A stretch of DNA of 64,000 bases, taken from NCBI RefSeq assembly GCF_022539665.2, contig NC_081339.1, positions 2,566,017 through 2,630,016 on the forward strand, read 5' to 3'. Both the position numbers and the translations under genes were made by a program. Each line of letters opens with the position of its first letter. Within the stretch, counting starts at the first letter, position 1. Source of the DNA: Daphnia carinata (taxonomy: Eukaryota; Arthropoda; Branchiopoda; Diplostraca; Daphniidae). Below the pieces are notes generated by a model. That model saw only the letters and a list, made by a program, of their open reading frames with translations, was not told the DNA's origin and did not search any database. Of this stretch, positions 50,991 through 62,935 are shown one piece after another.

Positions 50991-53900
50991 ATGACTGGGT
51001 GCGGTATTCACAAAGGTGACCGGAGAGGTTTGCTATTTCTAACAATGTTCGTATTGATCTCGGGAAACCTACTGGTCAGTCAAAATTTCTTGCTAATTTT
51101 GACTAGTAATGGCCAGCGCAGCCTCCATGTCCACCATAATCGAACGAAATTAGCTGTAGGGACAAGTGCTGAGTTAAACCATTTTGTGGAACACGGTGAT
51201 ACAAGTCAAGAAGATAAACTGCGCAACCCATCATATCATACCTCTGAAAAGGACAAAATTTTAAGAGGTAAAAATCCGGCAGGCTTTTTATTAAACGATC
51301 ACACCGACGTAGTTGGATTCGTTGATATAAATTACGACACTAGAAGAAAAGAAGAAACCATTGAAAAGAGTCGAATAAAAGAAAATACGCGCAGGTATCT
51401 GCTGCGGTCTGAGCGCATCCGGAACGTTTGTAAAAGTAGAGCCGTTGTGTCCAACCCACCTGTCTTCACAACCAGCAAGAAAAAGCGCCTCGTTCATTCA
51501 CCTTTAGCGGCCAATGCTCCAGGTAAATCGTCGTAAATGTAAATCAAAGTGTTTCATGTTAGCAGGTACAAAAAAAAGCTTTGCTCAAGATAGCGTGCGC
51601 AACACGTTGGCAGTTCATATGCACGTGTAATTCGATCATTGTTCGCCTCATTTTTTTATTTCAGACGTCAATACGTAGAAAGAAAAATACTTTAAACCAA
51701 CATAGCGTCAATAATACCATCGTACTATGTACAACAAAGTTTATTACCGACTTGTCATCAACAGAGCGTGCAAGTTTGTTTGAAGAAACTTGGACCAAAA
51801 CAAAAATTCCCATTTGTGGTGAAAATTTGCTCATGGCTTACCGTTATGGCTTTCAGTGCTTGGCATGCTGAGAGGCAAAGCTAAAAAGACTTTTCGAATC
51901 ATAGATTTCTCAGTGTAACGCGCCCTTGATTCACGCTCAGTGACATGTTTTGTTTATGAGCTTTCATTTTCTTTAGTTCCGTTTCAAGTGGAGAACCCAG
52001 TTACATCCCATTTTTCATTAGCGCCATCGTTTCATACAATGGGCTGCTTTCTCAACAAAGTAGCCTCGTCATCTTTAGTTTCAGCCTTCCTTTTAGTACG
52101 TGGACTGGCTCCATCCTTGTCCAGTCCACATCGCTACTCAGGTCATCTTCTTCCCAAGGTAATCTATCGCAACAGGAGAAAGCAAACGATAATAAAAAAC
52201 CAAATGTTAAAGTAAAACATAAAAATTACTCTTAATCAACGATCTTGTTTGTTATTGCACGAATTTTGACAGTCTCTCGAGGAATTCAAGTTTGCCAACG
52301 AAACCTACTTTAAATTCATGTTTGTTCGCCATCCAATGGATCGAATGCTCTCCTGCTATCTTGACAAAATGGTTAACAGCCAACATCACAGTCTCCCTGC
52401 TTTCCGAGTATTCGTTAAAAACAGAGCAAATCAGATCATAAAAAATCAGCATGACAGAAGCAATAAACCTCAGCGTCGAAACCTTTTGTGGGCGTCAAAG
52501 GACCCTTCTTTCATTTGGCAGCAGCTAAAATCCAAAGTTGTTTATCGATTCCAAGGAGAGACAGGATTTCTTGGGATAACTTCTGAAGCGCAAGACACAA
52601 AAATGAAAAAAAAGCAATTGCAACCAGCCACCATATTCAGCCAACGTACGAAACCAAGCGCATCAACGAACGTGTTCAATACAACTGAAAGCAAACCTAC
52701 CTTTGAAGAATTCCTTGAATTTGTTTTAGACACTGATTTACAAGGTAAGCATCACGCAGACTACAGGCAACGGTTGCGGGTCTTGAACGTTACAGTTGAC
52801 ATCTTATCAATACTAAAATCTACAAGTACACTACTTTCCGTGATTGACATCTTGTCTAATTATTTTCAGGCATTGGATACGACTCTCATTGGGTCCCGTT
52901 CCATCGATATTGCAGCCCGTGCAGCGGTGAGTTTCTCAATTTCTTTTTGAACCTTGCATAACATACTCTAATCTAAAAGAAACGACGACGACGTGATTCC
53001 GTTTTATTTAAAAACCATGCGATTATCTGAAAAATTACTATTACGCGGAATCACGTTCAGTTTTTGATTAACGCTAGGGGATTTTCATCGATTTACAAAA
53101 CTTTAATCTCACATTTTACAAAACTCAGGTAAGATAAAAATGATATTCCTCATCCTCGTTCAATTCTGCACCTAAATTGTGCATAGTTTGTTAGATTTAA
53201 GCTGAATAAGAAAAAAACAAAACAAAAAAGTGTCAAAAATGGCAGGGGGAATCCCATGGTAATTCCCCTAAATTTTTGCCAAAAACGTTAAAGTTTTATA
53301 TCTCTTAGAACAATATGAAACTTCGTCTGTTTCAATTCCACGCTGATTACGAACAAAATATTAGATTTTTCATCCATTAAGCGATTATTAAACAAAACGC
53401 AATAAAGGAGCCTTTTCCAGTGGAATCACATTTAATTTCAATGACTCAAAATCTATAAATTCCAGGCCAAATAAAATTGATATTCATCATCCTCGCTAAA
53501 TTCTTATCCTACATCATGCATTAGTTGCCGAAAAATTTTAAAACTCGGGAAATAATACTTTTTCAGAAAAAGTCGGGCTTATTTTGTGGGGCTTATTTTG
53601 TCGGGCTTAATTTTAAAAACGTCAAATTTTAGCATCTCTTAGAAATCAATGAAACATAATCTGTTTAAACCAAAATTTTACGCTAATTACGAATAAAATA
53701 TTTGTTTTTTCATCCGTTAAGCGATTATTGAATAAATCGCAATAAAAGAGCATTTTCCAATGCAATCACGTTTAAGTTTAATAACCCAAAAACTATTAAT
53801 ACCAGGCCAAAACTAAATTAATTTTCGTCAAACTTGTTCAATTTTGCACTAATATCATGCATAATTTGTTAGACTTGAGCTAAACTATAAAAATAATAAG

Positions 53901-56900
53901 AAAAAGTGCAAATATGGCCAGGGGAATCCCCCTGACGCTAGATTCAATGCGCTAAATGCTAGCACGCCAGTACGTGATAGCGTTTTGTACCTTTTTTTTC
54001 CATTTTTATCCAAATTTCTCTCAAAATACATGATTTCGATTCAGAATTAAACGCTGAACACGGATATCAATTTTGTTTTCCAATTGACCTTCGAGTTTTT
54101 GAAATAAACGAAGAAAATGACCGTGGGAAAATTGCATCAAAAACCTGCAAAAACTGACACTCGTTGGAATTGGTTTAAAATTTCACAATATACTCAAAAT
54201 TGAATGCTGATGACGGTAAAATTGTTATTTTTTTCATTTAGTCAACCGTTTTTTAAATACATCGAATACTTATGCTGTATCGTGTTAAATGCTAGCGCGC
54301 CAGTACGTGATAGCGTTTTGTACCTTTGCAACGTTCCCATCGTCATTTTCTTCGTTTGTTCTTGTTTATTAAAAAATGAAATTGATTTCCGTAATCAGCG
54401 TTTGATTCTGAATCGAATTCATGTATTTTGAGCTAAATTTGGGAAAAAATTTAAAAAAGGTGCAAAGCGCTATCACGTACTGGCGTGCTAGCATTTAGCG
54501 CGATACAGCACAAGTATTCGATGTATTTAAAAAACGGTTGATTAAATGAAAAAAATAACAATTTTCCCGTCATCAGCATTTAATTTTGAGTATATTATGA
54601 AATTTCCAACCAATTCCAACGAGTCTCACTTTTTGCAGGTTTTTGAAGCAATTTTCCCACGGTCATTTTCTTCGTTTATTTCGAAAACTCTAAAGCCAAG
54701 TGAAAAATAAAATCGATTTCTGTGATCAGCGTTTGATTCTGAATCGAAATCATGTATTTTGAGCTAAATTTGGATAAAAATGAAAAAAAAGGTATTAAAC
54801 GCTATTAGCGCGATACAGCACAAGTATTCGATGTATTTAAAAAACGGTTGATTAAATGAAAAAAATAACAATTTTCCCGTCATCAGCATTTAATTTTGAG
54901 TATATTATGAAATTTCCAACCAATTCCAACGAGTCTCACTTTTTGCAGGTTTTTGAAGCAATTTTCCCACGGTCATTTTCTTCGTTTATTTCGAAAACTC
55001 TAAAGCCAAGTGAAAAATAAAATCGATTTCTGTGATCAGCGTTTGATTCTGAATCGAAATCATGTATTTTGAGCTAAATTTGGATAAAAATGAAAAAAAA
55101 GGTATTAAACGCTATTAGCGCGATACAGCACAAGTATTCGATGTATTTAAAAAACGGTTGATTAAATGAAAAAATAACAATTTTCCCGTCATCAGCATTT
55201 AATTTTGAGTATATTATGAAATTTCCAACCAATTCCAACGAGTCTCACTTTTTGCAGGTTTTTGAAGCAATTTTCCCACGGTCATTTTCTTCGTTTATTT
55301 CGAAAACTCTAAAGCCAAGTGAAAAATAAAATCGATTTCTGTGATCAGCGTTTGATTCTGAATCGAAATCATGTATTTTGAGCTAAATTTGGATAAAAAT
55401 GAAAAAAAAGGTATTAAACGCTATTAGCGCGATACAGCACAAGTATTCATTGTATTTAAAAAACGATTGATGTCCATGTCCGTTCTTTACACTTCTTTTC
55501 TTTTTTTTCCTTTTTTTAGCTTAAAGCTGACAAACTATGCACGATTTAGATGCCAAATTGAACAAGGATGACGAATACCAATTTTTTTTTACCTGGAATT
55601 TATAGTTAATGAGTTGTTAAAATTAAATGTGATTGCATTGGAAAATGCTCTTTTATTGCGATTTATTCACTAACCGCTTAACGAATGAAAAAACAATTAT
55701 TTTATTCATAATGACCGTAAAATTTTGGTTTAAACAGATTAAGTTTAATTGAATTCTAAGAGATGTTAAAATTTGACGTTTTTAAAATTAAGACCGACAA
55801 CATTAAGCCCCACAAAATAAGCCCGAGTTTTTCGGAAACAGTATTATTTCCTAAGTTTTCAAGTTTTTCGGCAACTAATGCACGATTTAGGATAAGAATT
55901 TAACGAGGATGACGAATATCAATTTTGTTTTGTCCTGGGATTTATAGTTAATGAGTTAATAATATTAAGTTATGATTGCAATAAGAAAAGCTCTTTCATT
56001 GCGTATTGTTCAATAATCGCTTAACGGATGAAAAAATTTATATTTTATTCGTAATCAGCGTAAAATTTGGTTTAAACAGATTAAGTTTAATTGAATTCTA
56101 AGAGATGTTAAAATTTGACGTTTTTAAAATTAAGCCCGACAAAATAAGCCCGACTTTTTCTGAAACAGTATTATTTCTTGAATTTTCATTTAAAAAACAC
56201 TGGTATAGCTATAGAAGTATACAATTAGGATTCGAAATTGAACGACAATCACCCAAGAACGTGGATTTATTTTTTAAAAATTGTTTTATATATTTTCCAG
56301 TTTTCTATGACGTTATTGGTAAACTGGAAACGGCGTTCGACGATTTTCAGGTACGATATATTAACAATTATTTTACGTAACTACTAAAACCCCTAATTTT
56401 AGTAAATCACTGCAAACTTTAGTCTTCTAAAGATGCAGAAAAAAATCCATCCGATTAATCCATTATTTATTATTTAACATTTCAACTATACACTATATAT
56501 TTGGTTCACAAGCTGTTTTCCTAATCAACATGGTTACCGAGAGCCTTTGTGTCATTCAACGTTTTATCAATATGGCTTCATAAAGCAAATAGATTTATTT
56601 GGTTTCTATTTTGTAGTATATCTGGGAGAAGACTGGATTGGAGACAAAATTTCCCGTTCCATGGATAAATCATAAGACCCTCCCGTCAAAGTCCAAGATT
56701 GCGCTGGAGAAAAAGTATGTATAATGATCCTACCACGCAAAGTATCAGCTAGAGATCATTAAAGTATTCCTATTTGTTACTTAACAATTTCAACTAGATA
56801 TTACTCATCGCTGCCAAGAGAACTAATTCTCCGTTTTTACGACGCCTTCCGGATGGATTTCGAGCTCTTTGATTACAGCATTAACGAAGTTCTCATCAAA

Positions 56901-56921
56901 GCTGGATATGAGACTGTGTAA
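50991..56921 (+). CDS. Golgi carbohydrate sulfotransferase (HNK-1/CHST8-14-like family)
   Basis: Members transfer sulfate from PAPS to sugars of glycoproteins or chondroitin/dermatan in the Golgi lumen. Seven exons (50991-51522, 51977-52158, 52273-52744, 52870-52926, 56301-56350, 56617-56714, 56798-56921) join to 504 residues. An N-terminal signal anchor (LLFLTMFVLISGNLLVSQ) marks a type II protein. A stem follows, then the 5'-phosphosulfate loop as CFLNKVASSSLVSAFLLV, divergent from the usual PKVACTSW. The 3'-phosphate motif is FMFVRHPMDRMLSCYLDKM. Next come PTFEEFLEFVLDTD, DSHWVPFHRYCSPC and FYDVIGKLETAFDDF, all typical. The segment between the 3' motif and PTFEEF carries a long Lys/Gln-rich insert. 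Intron 4 is about 3.4 kb and is filled by a repeat element. The exact sugar acceptor cannot be told. Confidence 0.88.
53080..56170. mobile_element. Foldback-like element: long inverted repeats with nested tandem repeats
   Basis: Most of sulfotransferase intron 4 is an inverted structure. Sequence from about 53,955-54,325 reappears as its reverse complement from about 54,465 on: GCCAGTACGTGATAGCG against CGCTATCACGTACTGGC, and the stretch from CAACCGTTTTTTAAATACAT against its complement. Outer segments also pair, for example around 53,600-53,900 with 55,490-55,830, sharing the CCCGACAAAATAAGCCCG and CTAAGAGATGTTAAAATTT phrases in opposite orientation. Each outer arm is itself tandemly repeated at about 334 bp (left) and 343 bp (right). 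No transposase frame is present. It resembles non-autonomous foldback-type transposons. Ends and target-site duplication were not defined, so the boundaries are approximate. Confidence 0.65.
54497..55425 (+). repeat. Three near-identical 310-bp tandem copies
   Basis: Units begin AGCGCGATACAGCACAAG at 54,497, 54,807 and 55,117, with a fourth partial start at 55,426, giving spacings of 310, 310 and 309 bp. Copies 2 and 3 look identical except for one A lost in an A run; copy 1 matches except in its last bases. Such similarity indicates recent duplication or gene conversion, or else assembly duplication. The unit belongs to the right arm of the foldback-like element. Confidence 0.9.
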
Positions 56922-57372
56922 AAAAGAGGACGATGTTTGAGAGCCATCGATGTTATTAACAGATATACGTATATACATTTTACTTTCAATGCCAACTATT
57001 TTCGTTTTCTTTCTTCCTTGTTGCATCATCCAATCCAGCTAATCTATTCATTCTTGCTGTTACCACACAGCAGTGTTCGCATAAATAATTCGATGGATTA
57101 CCTTTCGCCAAACAATTCTAGAACTTCATCACAATTGAAGATAAATTATTGTATTCCATCCACGTAGTAGATTTCGTGCTTACCCATGTTTGGCCAGAGA
57201 AAGAAAGGAAATCATAGAATCGTAACTTTCAACACAACAAGCATGCGCATTCCCAATGCGCATTATCAGAATTTGAATCAAGAAAAAACGACATACCCCA
57301 AAAAACTTATTTTAGGAATAATATCCACAACCAAACAAAACAATTAGGATGAAGCGTGCGAAAGACGGCACT

Positions 57373-59354
57373 TTACTGATCAAAGCAGCAACAGCCTCTG
57401 AGAGGACATTCCAAATTTTGGCATCCATTTGCTTCCTGTGGATATGGGCCTTCTTGAATTCGGTTGCAATAGTAAAGATCTTCCGGCTGCAGACGAGACG
57501 ATTGTTCTACAATAGATTTAAGGCCACGTCCCGACAGCAATGAGCAACCACTGAGGTCCATAAAACGCAGACTTTCTTTCTGTACTGTTACTTCCAACAA
57601 GGATCCTAACCCAAAATCGGTAACGGATGTGCAACCTGATAAGCACAGGTAAACCAGACCAGGAGACGAAACGTCGTTTTCAATCAAACTGTTGTTGCTA
57701 CCATAGCGATTATTGTCCGTTGGCGTTACATCAGGATACTTCGGACAATTCTTACATGACTGACAACATGATCCGCATTTAGAACTAGGAAAACTACGAG
57801 CCAATGGCGATTTGAAACAATTGCCGAGGCGTTCGAGACCAACATCGGTAATGAAACGACAACCAGTCAGATCCAAATGTTCCAAATAGATGCAAGCTTT
57901 CTTCAACGACAATCTGACCACAAAAAAGCTAGTGTTGATACGATGTGTAAGAAAACATGGTTAATGTTAATTACCCTTTAAAAGATAAGTCGGTAATGTT
58001 CGTGTAACTGGCATCCAGGTGTTGGATATTAGGACACAGTACGAGCATGGAGTGCAAGATGGTGCTGCTTAAATTGAGACCACCTGCAACTACCAGACGG
58101 TGTACACCTTCTCCAATACGAACTAAGGCATTCATAACGAACCTGGGTGAAGAAGAAAAATAGGACTATTTTTTAATATAACGTTGCCAATGTTTTCCAA
58201 CTCATTTCTTACTTTTCGTAGCACTGTATTTCCTTTTGCGCTTGCGATGACAAAACCTCTTCTGCGGTAGATATGTCATCATCGTCGTCGAGCAAAGACT
58301 TTGTTTTCCATTCGGATTCTACCAAGGTGTACGGATCACGGTATTGAAAGTCATAAAAGCCTTTGGCCCAATTAGTGGGGTAAATAGTCTTCCATAATTG
58401 GGGAGAGTATATCAGCATGTTCCAGTGCTTGTTTACTTGAGCGCAGCGGATCCGGTCAGCTGGATTCAAATAGGAAAAAATGTGTAGAATCATTTCCTCA
58501 GGAAGATCATCGAAACTAGCTAGAATTGTTTCATGTCCAATCTTTTTGTTGGAAAGATTTTCACAAGTCAATTCGACTAGCGTTTGCAAAGTCTCTTGGT
58601 ATTCTTCGTCGTCACCAGAAGAACGATATTCGGAAACCTCAGAAGCGACCGTGTTGAGGAGAGCGAGCATATTCTCGGCCGTTTCCTTCTGGGCCAGCAG
58701 TTTCTCCTTCCAGATTTCATGCTGCTGGATAACCTGTTCCTTGAGCAATCGCAGTTCTTCATAGGCAAAGTATTTCATAAGTAGAGGCTGGAAAATTTCT
58801 TCTTCCTCCTTCATGTGAGGAATGAATTGTTCGGTGAATTCAGACAGCTTTTTGGAGCTGAGAGCCAAAATTGATTCTCTCGGATAGTGATTTGCTGGTG
58901 CATGTGTACCCATCACGCAATAAATTGAGTATCTAAAGCACGCAAATGAAACATTGTCAAGACAAATAACATCGGGGCATTCCATCAAGAAAGCACCTCA
59001 ACTAGTTGACTGTCCCCATGGCAGTTACAAACAGACTGGCTGGTGACATTGACCAGTTTGAGCCTTTGCTTGAGCCGTTCCATGATATACTGGTTCTCAA
59101 TATGCTCGTGGCTTTTGAATTCAGTGAAAGTATTCTCCAGAAGAGGAAGCAGATGTTCCAGAGCTCCATTACTATGAAAATCTGCAGTGGAAAGCTGAAA
59201 ATTGGAGAAATGATTGATAAAGTTTTGTGGAAAAAAAAAAAAGAAAAGACATACAAAACATACATACCTGATCCATGTAGCTCCCCACTAGATCCTTCAT
59301 TCTGGAATGCGGTACTAGGAATACATTAACTTCATCAGGGAACATGGGAGCCAT
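57373..59354 (-). CDS. FBXL5: F-box/LRR protein FBXL5, iron sensor of the SCF ubiquitin ligase; one apparent frameshift
   Basis: FBXL5 targets iron regulatory protein IRP2 for ubiquitination when iron is available. Five exons (59354-59268, 59194-58997, 58932-58213, 58142-57975, 57913-57373) encode about 570 residues, but only if one base is removed from the T5 run at 58849-58853 in exon 3. The N-terminal hemerythrin-like domain has the iron ligands: His16, His58, Glu59, Glu62, His88 and the HMKEEEE motif. The F-box is ASFDDLPEEMILHIFSYLNP. Leucine-rich repeats follow (LEHLDLTGCRFITDVGL). The end (YYCNRIQEGPYPQEANGCQN, then LECPLRGCC) carries the cysteines that bind the 2Fe-2S cluster in FBXL5. 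Human FBXL5 is 691 residues; the linker and repeats here are shorter. The gene converges on the sulfotransferase. Confidence 0.93.
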
Positions 59355-61798
59355 TTTGAAGAACTGTTGCGGTTACTTTATGCGATAAAGCCTAAAACCA
59401 GCAGTTTTATCGTACAGCACTCTTGCATGTACGCTCTCACTTTTTGCAGTGACAGTACAAATGGCGAGGTAAATAAGGCAGCATTGCAAGATATCTGCAT
59501 ATGTAAACAGCATCAATTTCTTATCATTCTTATTATCTCAAATTATATTTTAATTGATCTACATTCGCTAACAAGTCATCTTTACACAATATTTCATCCT
59601 TTTTGGCAAATACGAAAGGCAAAAGAGCGATTCTCATTTTTATTACTTTTATGATCGTGTAGTCATTGACAGCTTTGAGTTCTATCGCTAATGTGCGTAA
59701 AGTACAACAGTCAGTTTGACAGCAAAACAAGTATAACGATGTCGGCGAGAGATCCAGGGAGAGCGGAACCTAATACGCGATAGCAAGCCCAGGAATGACG
59801 CAATGCACAGCAGACAATATTTCACAAATGGATGCGACGGGAGCGGTGGTCGGCTCGTAGATTACTATCCAGCAGGCACTCCACCCTGAAGCTACGCTTG
59901 ATTGTTTATTTGACAGAAAGCATCAAAAGTGGCGTCTAGGTACACTGTACAAGGCGGTTTTACGGCGTCCATTCACGGTGCCAGTCTTGTATAGTTCACG
60001 CTGCTCTCTCTGTGGCTATGCTGGCACTGCTGAAAACAAATCGATTTCAATATCAACTAAATTTCGTGACTCGAGCAAAAAAACCCATTGTTTGGCATCG
60101 ACGCTCTTCTAGCCGTGTTCCAATCATCATTTTGAAAGGCGGACGTCATATCGTAAACAACTCAAACAAATATGGACAAGCAAAAGAACAAAAAAACAAA
60201 ACTGGCAGTAAGACGTAAAAAGTGATAACGTGAAACTAGAAGAGTGAAGAATAAAGCATATATACAAATGATAAACAGGCCAAAAATAAACAAATAGCTC
60301 CCACTAGACGGAGTATAAGCCTTTATTCTTTATAAAAAGGTGCGATATAATTCATTTGATGTGTTCGATATACATAGGGTATTTTTTTTTTTTAGAGTGG
60401 TGGGAGGCTAAATGGATGGCTTTTTTGTCACATTTTTGTGTTTTCACCCGGTCCTGCGAACACAGGGTCTTCTTCTATTGAAAACGCGTTCATTTTCACC
60501 ATTTTTTATTGTTGTTGTTCTATTCTTACCCCTTTTCTCTTCTTCTTTCTTCTTCTTTGTCTTTTGACAAGTCAAAAGACAGAGAGAGGGGGGCAGACAA
60601 ACGCGTAATATTTCAAGAGGCGTGGTCCGCCGTTGCTCATGGCAACCAGGTGTAATGGAAAACAACAGACACAGAACCGTTGGAACAACAAGGCACACGC
60701 TCCGGGAGAAAGCTAGGAATAAAGCAAACCAAAAGGCAAAAGAAAATAAAAAATAAAATAAAAAATGGGGTGTCCAGGGTCAGGCGGCCTCATCATTTAT
60801 ACGACGCAACTTCGTCATCGACGTCGTCTCCTACGCTTGGCGGGCACAAACAGACAGCAGGGGATGACAGTTATTTCCAACTATTTTTCTCCCTTTTATT
60901 TTTATTTTTTTTGCTCCTTGTCCTTTCATTTTTAAAAGGACCCCTCTAATTCTGCATATTATACAAAGCATATGCATCATACTATCTACACTCGCATATA
61001 ATCTCATTCTGAATTTCTTTCTTTTCTTTTTTTTTTTCCCCGAAAACCACAATGAACAGATGCCCGGCTTGGAATGAGAATGGAAGCCACACATAACTCG
61101 GCTTTTTCATGTGAAATTCAAGTAAATATTTAAGTCGGGTTAAAGTTTCATCATTTTTCGATAATGTACGCATAACAATAAATTTATTTTTAAAAAAGCG
61201 GCCAAAAAAAAATAGACGTGTAGTGATTGAAACTATTCGAATCTTAACATAATTTGTTTGGAAATATATATATAAAAAAAAGAAATTCTATTTATTTAAA
61301 AAAATATATATATATATAAATATAAAGGTAGATGCAGAAGGCGTTGTAAGGTCTCTGCAGTAAATTTCAGGTCTATTTCCTGTTGGGGAGGTCCTCGTTG
61401 AGCTTCGTGGTCCGGAAGAAGACGAACGGCCGATGCGTGATTGCAGCTGCTACATGCACGTTATATACCATTTGGATGTACTCTTTGAGAGAGACTATAC
61501 TGGACTGCGACTATGAACCTGTTTTCCCCCCTCCCCCTCCCTCGTTCAACAGCAGGAAGGATTTGATTTTGGCGACAAAAAATTATCTCTCTCTCACTCT
61601 TCTCTTCTCTTTCCTTCTTGCTGAACATCCATTCTGACTCCCTTCATCCTATACGAGCCGACGGTGATTACCGTTCCATTTTCCCGCTCTTGATACACTT
61701 TTTTTTTTCTTCCTTTTTTTGTGCAGTTGAGTTCACCGGCTTGATGCTCCCGGCTTGGCCCCACACGGTTAGAACAAGTCCGTTCCTACATCACGTAC

Positions 61799-61814
61799 AT
61801 GTGTGTGTGTGTGT
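61799..61814. repeat. Short (GT)n microsatellite
   Basis: A pure GT run of about eight units in non-coding DNA, followed by a G/A-rich stretch. Confidence 0.8.
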
Positions 61815-62584
61815 AGGGGGAGAGAAAGAGAAGGAGCGGAGTAGTAGACTATACTACAACGGATCGATAGTGAACGCACGCGTCATCCTTTTGACTAGAG
61901 AATATTGTGCAAAGGAAGAGAACGAGCTAGTCGTGGAAGGCCAGTCGTAAAAACACGAAGAAAATGAGGTAATGTCTACGCTGATGGAAGGTAGATTTTT
62001 TTTTTTTTTTTTTTTGGCAAGAATGGCATAAAGATAATCGCTGTTATGATGCTATAAGTGAATAGCCATCATTTTGAACAAGCCAAAATAGAAAAACGGT
62101 ACATTTTCTTTTTTTTTTTTTTTTTTTTGCAAATGAAAATGGACATCTTTAGTAGATTGAGGATTTCAGGAGCTTTTGAATGAATGGAGCGGGGGAAAAA
62201 AAAAACTGGAGAGCCGATTACACGTCGATATCGAACCGGACTAGGAGATCGATGATGCTCAAAACAATCGAAGTTGTTGTAGTGTGTATATACACAACAA
62301 CAAGGCCGGTGCCCATTATGGAGTGGACTTATTGTATATAAATAAGAAGCGCATTAGACTCTGCTATCCACTGGGCGTGTGTTACAACTTGCATTGAAAA
62401 ACATGGCTGCAAAAAAAAAAAAGCCCACTGTTATGTACGTTGCTCGTGATCGATGATGAAATCGACGCGTCGGCGTCGTCACCTTGACCTTCGAAAAATA
62501 ATCGAAACTCTGATGCTTCTCTTCGTATAAGTCTCTCGTGCGTACACTCAGTCATACAGCATATAAGAGAAACGAAGAGTATGT

Positions 62585-62611
62585 GAGAGAGAGAGAGAGA
62601 GAGCGAGCGAG
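62585..62611. repeat. (GA)n microsatellite
   Basis: About nine GA units followed by GCGAGCGAGA, in non-coding DNA. Confidence 0.8.
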
Positions 62612-62795
62612 AACAGAGCATCGATCTCCTGACTATCGAACGGCTTTCCAAGTTCCCGCCACACGCTCCGGCACGACGTCAACCACGTGCTTTGCCTCTT
62701 CCATCCCCCCATGTCAGTTGATCGAATCAAAACACTAAGAGCACGAACGCAAAAAATCTACATATAAGAAATCTTTAACTATTTGATTTACTTAC

Positions 62796-62935
62796 CTGGA
62801 ACATCGGGTGCGATCTTCATTCGTTCATTTTGATGATGTTTAGGTACAAATCATTTGATTATCAGATGACGGTCCAGTTATGTAGTTGAAACGTTTCATT
62901 GTTGATGAGCCATTAATTACTTACCTCGTTGACAT
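62796..62935 (-). other. Candidate 5' coding exons of an unidentified minus-strand gene
   Basis: On the minus strand, an ATG at 62,935 reads ATG TCA ACG AG and meets a strong donor GTAAGTAAT. A 19-base segment (62,814-62,796) between AATGAAG and a second strong donor, CAG/GTAAGT, would continue the frame as MSTRSHPMFQ. Downstream, 61,447-61,377 has an acceptor-like GTAGCAG followed by a frame ending FFRTTKLNEDLPNRK and a stop. These pieces may belong to one gene or be unrelated. I recognise no family. Confidence 0.2.

Noticed and set aside
51662-51871. Possible extra sulfotransferase exon
   Set aside because: Although open after a CAG acceptor, it has no fitting donor, and exon 1 joins the 51,977 exon directly in frame.
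53080-56170. CRISPR or satellite array
   Set aside because: The units are hundreds of bases long, partly inverted and lack spacers; a foldback-like element fits better.
60018-60218. 67-residue plus-strand frame (start MLALLKTNRFQ)
   Set aside because: No family signature, and Lys/Asn-rich at the end; not distinguishable from chance.
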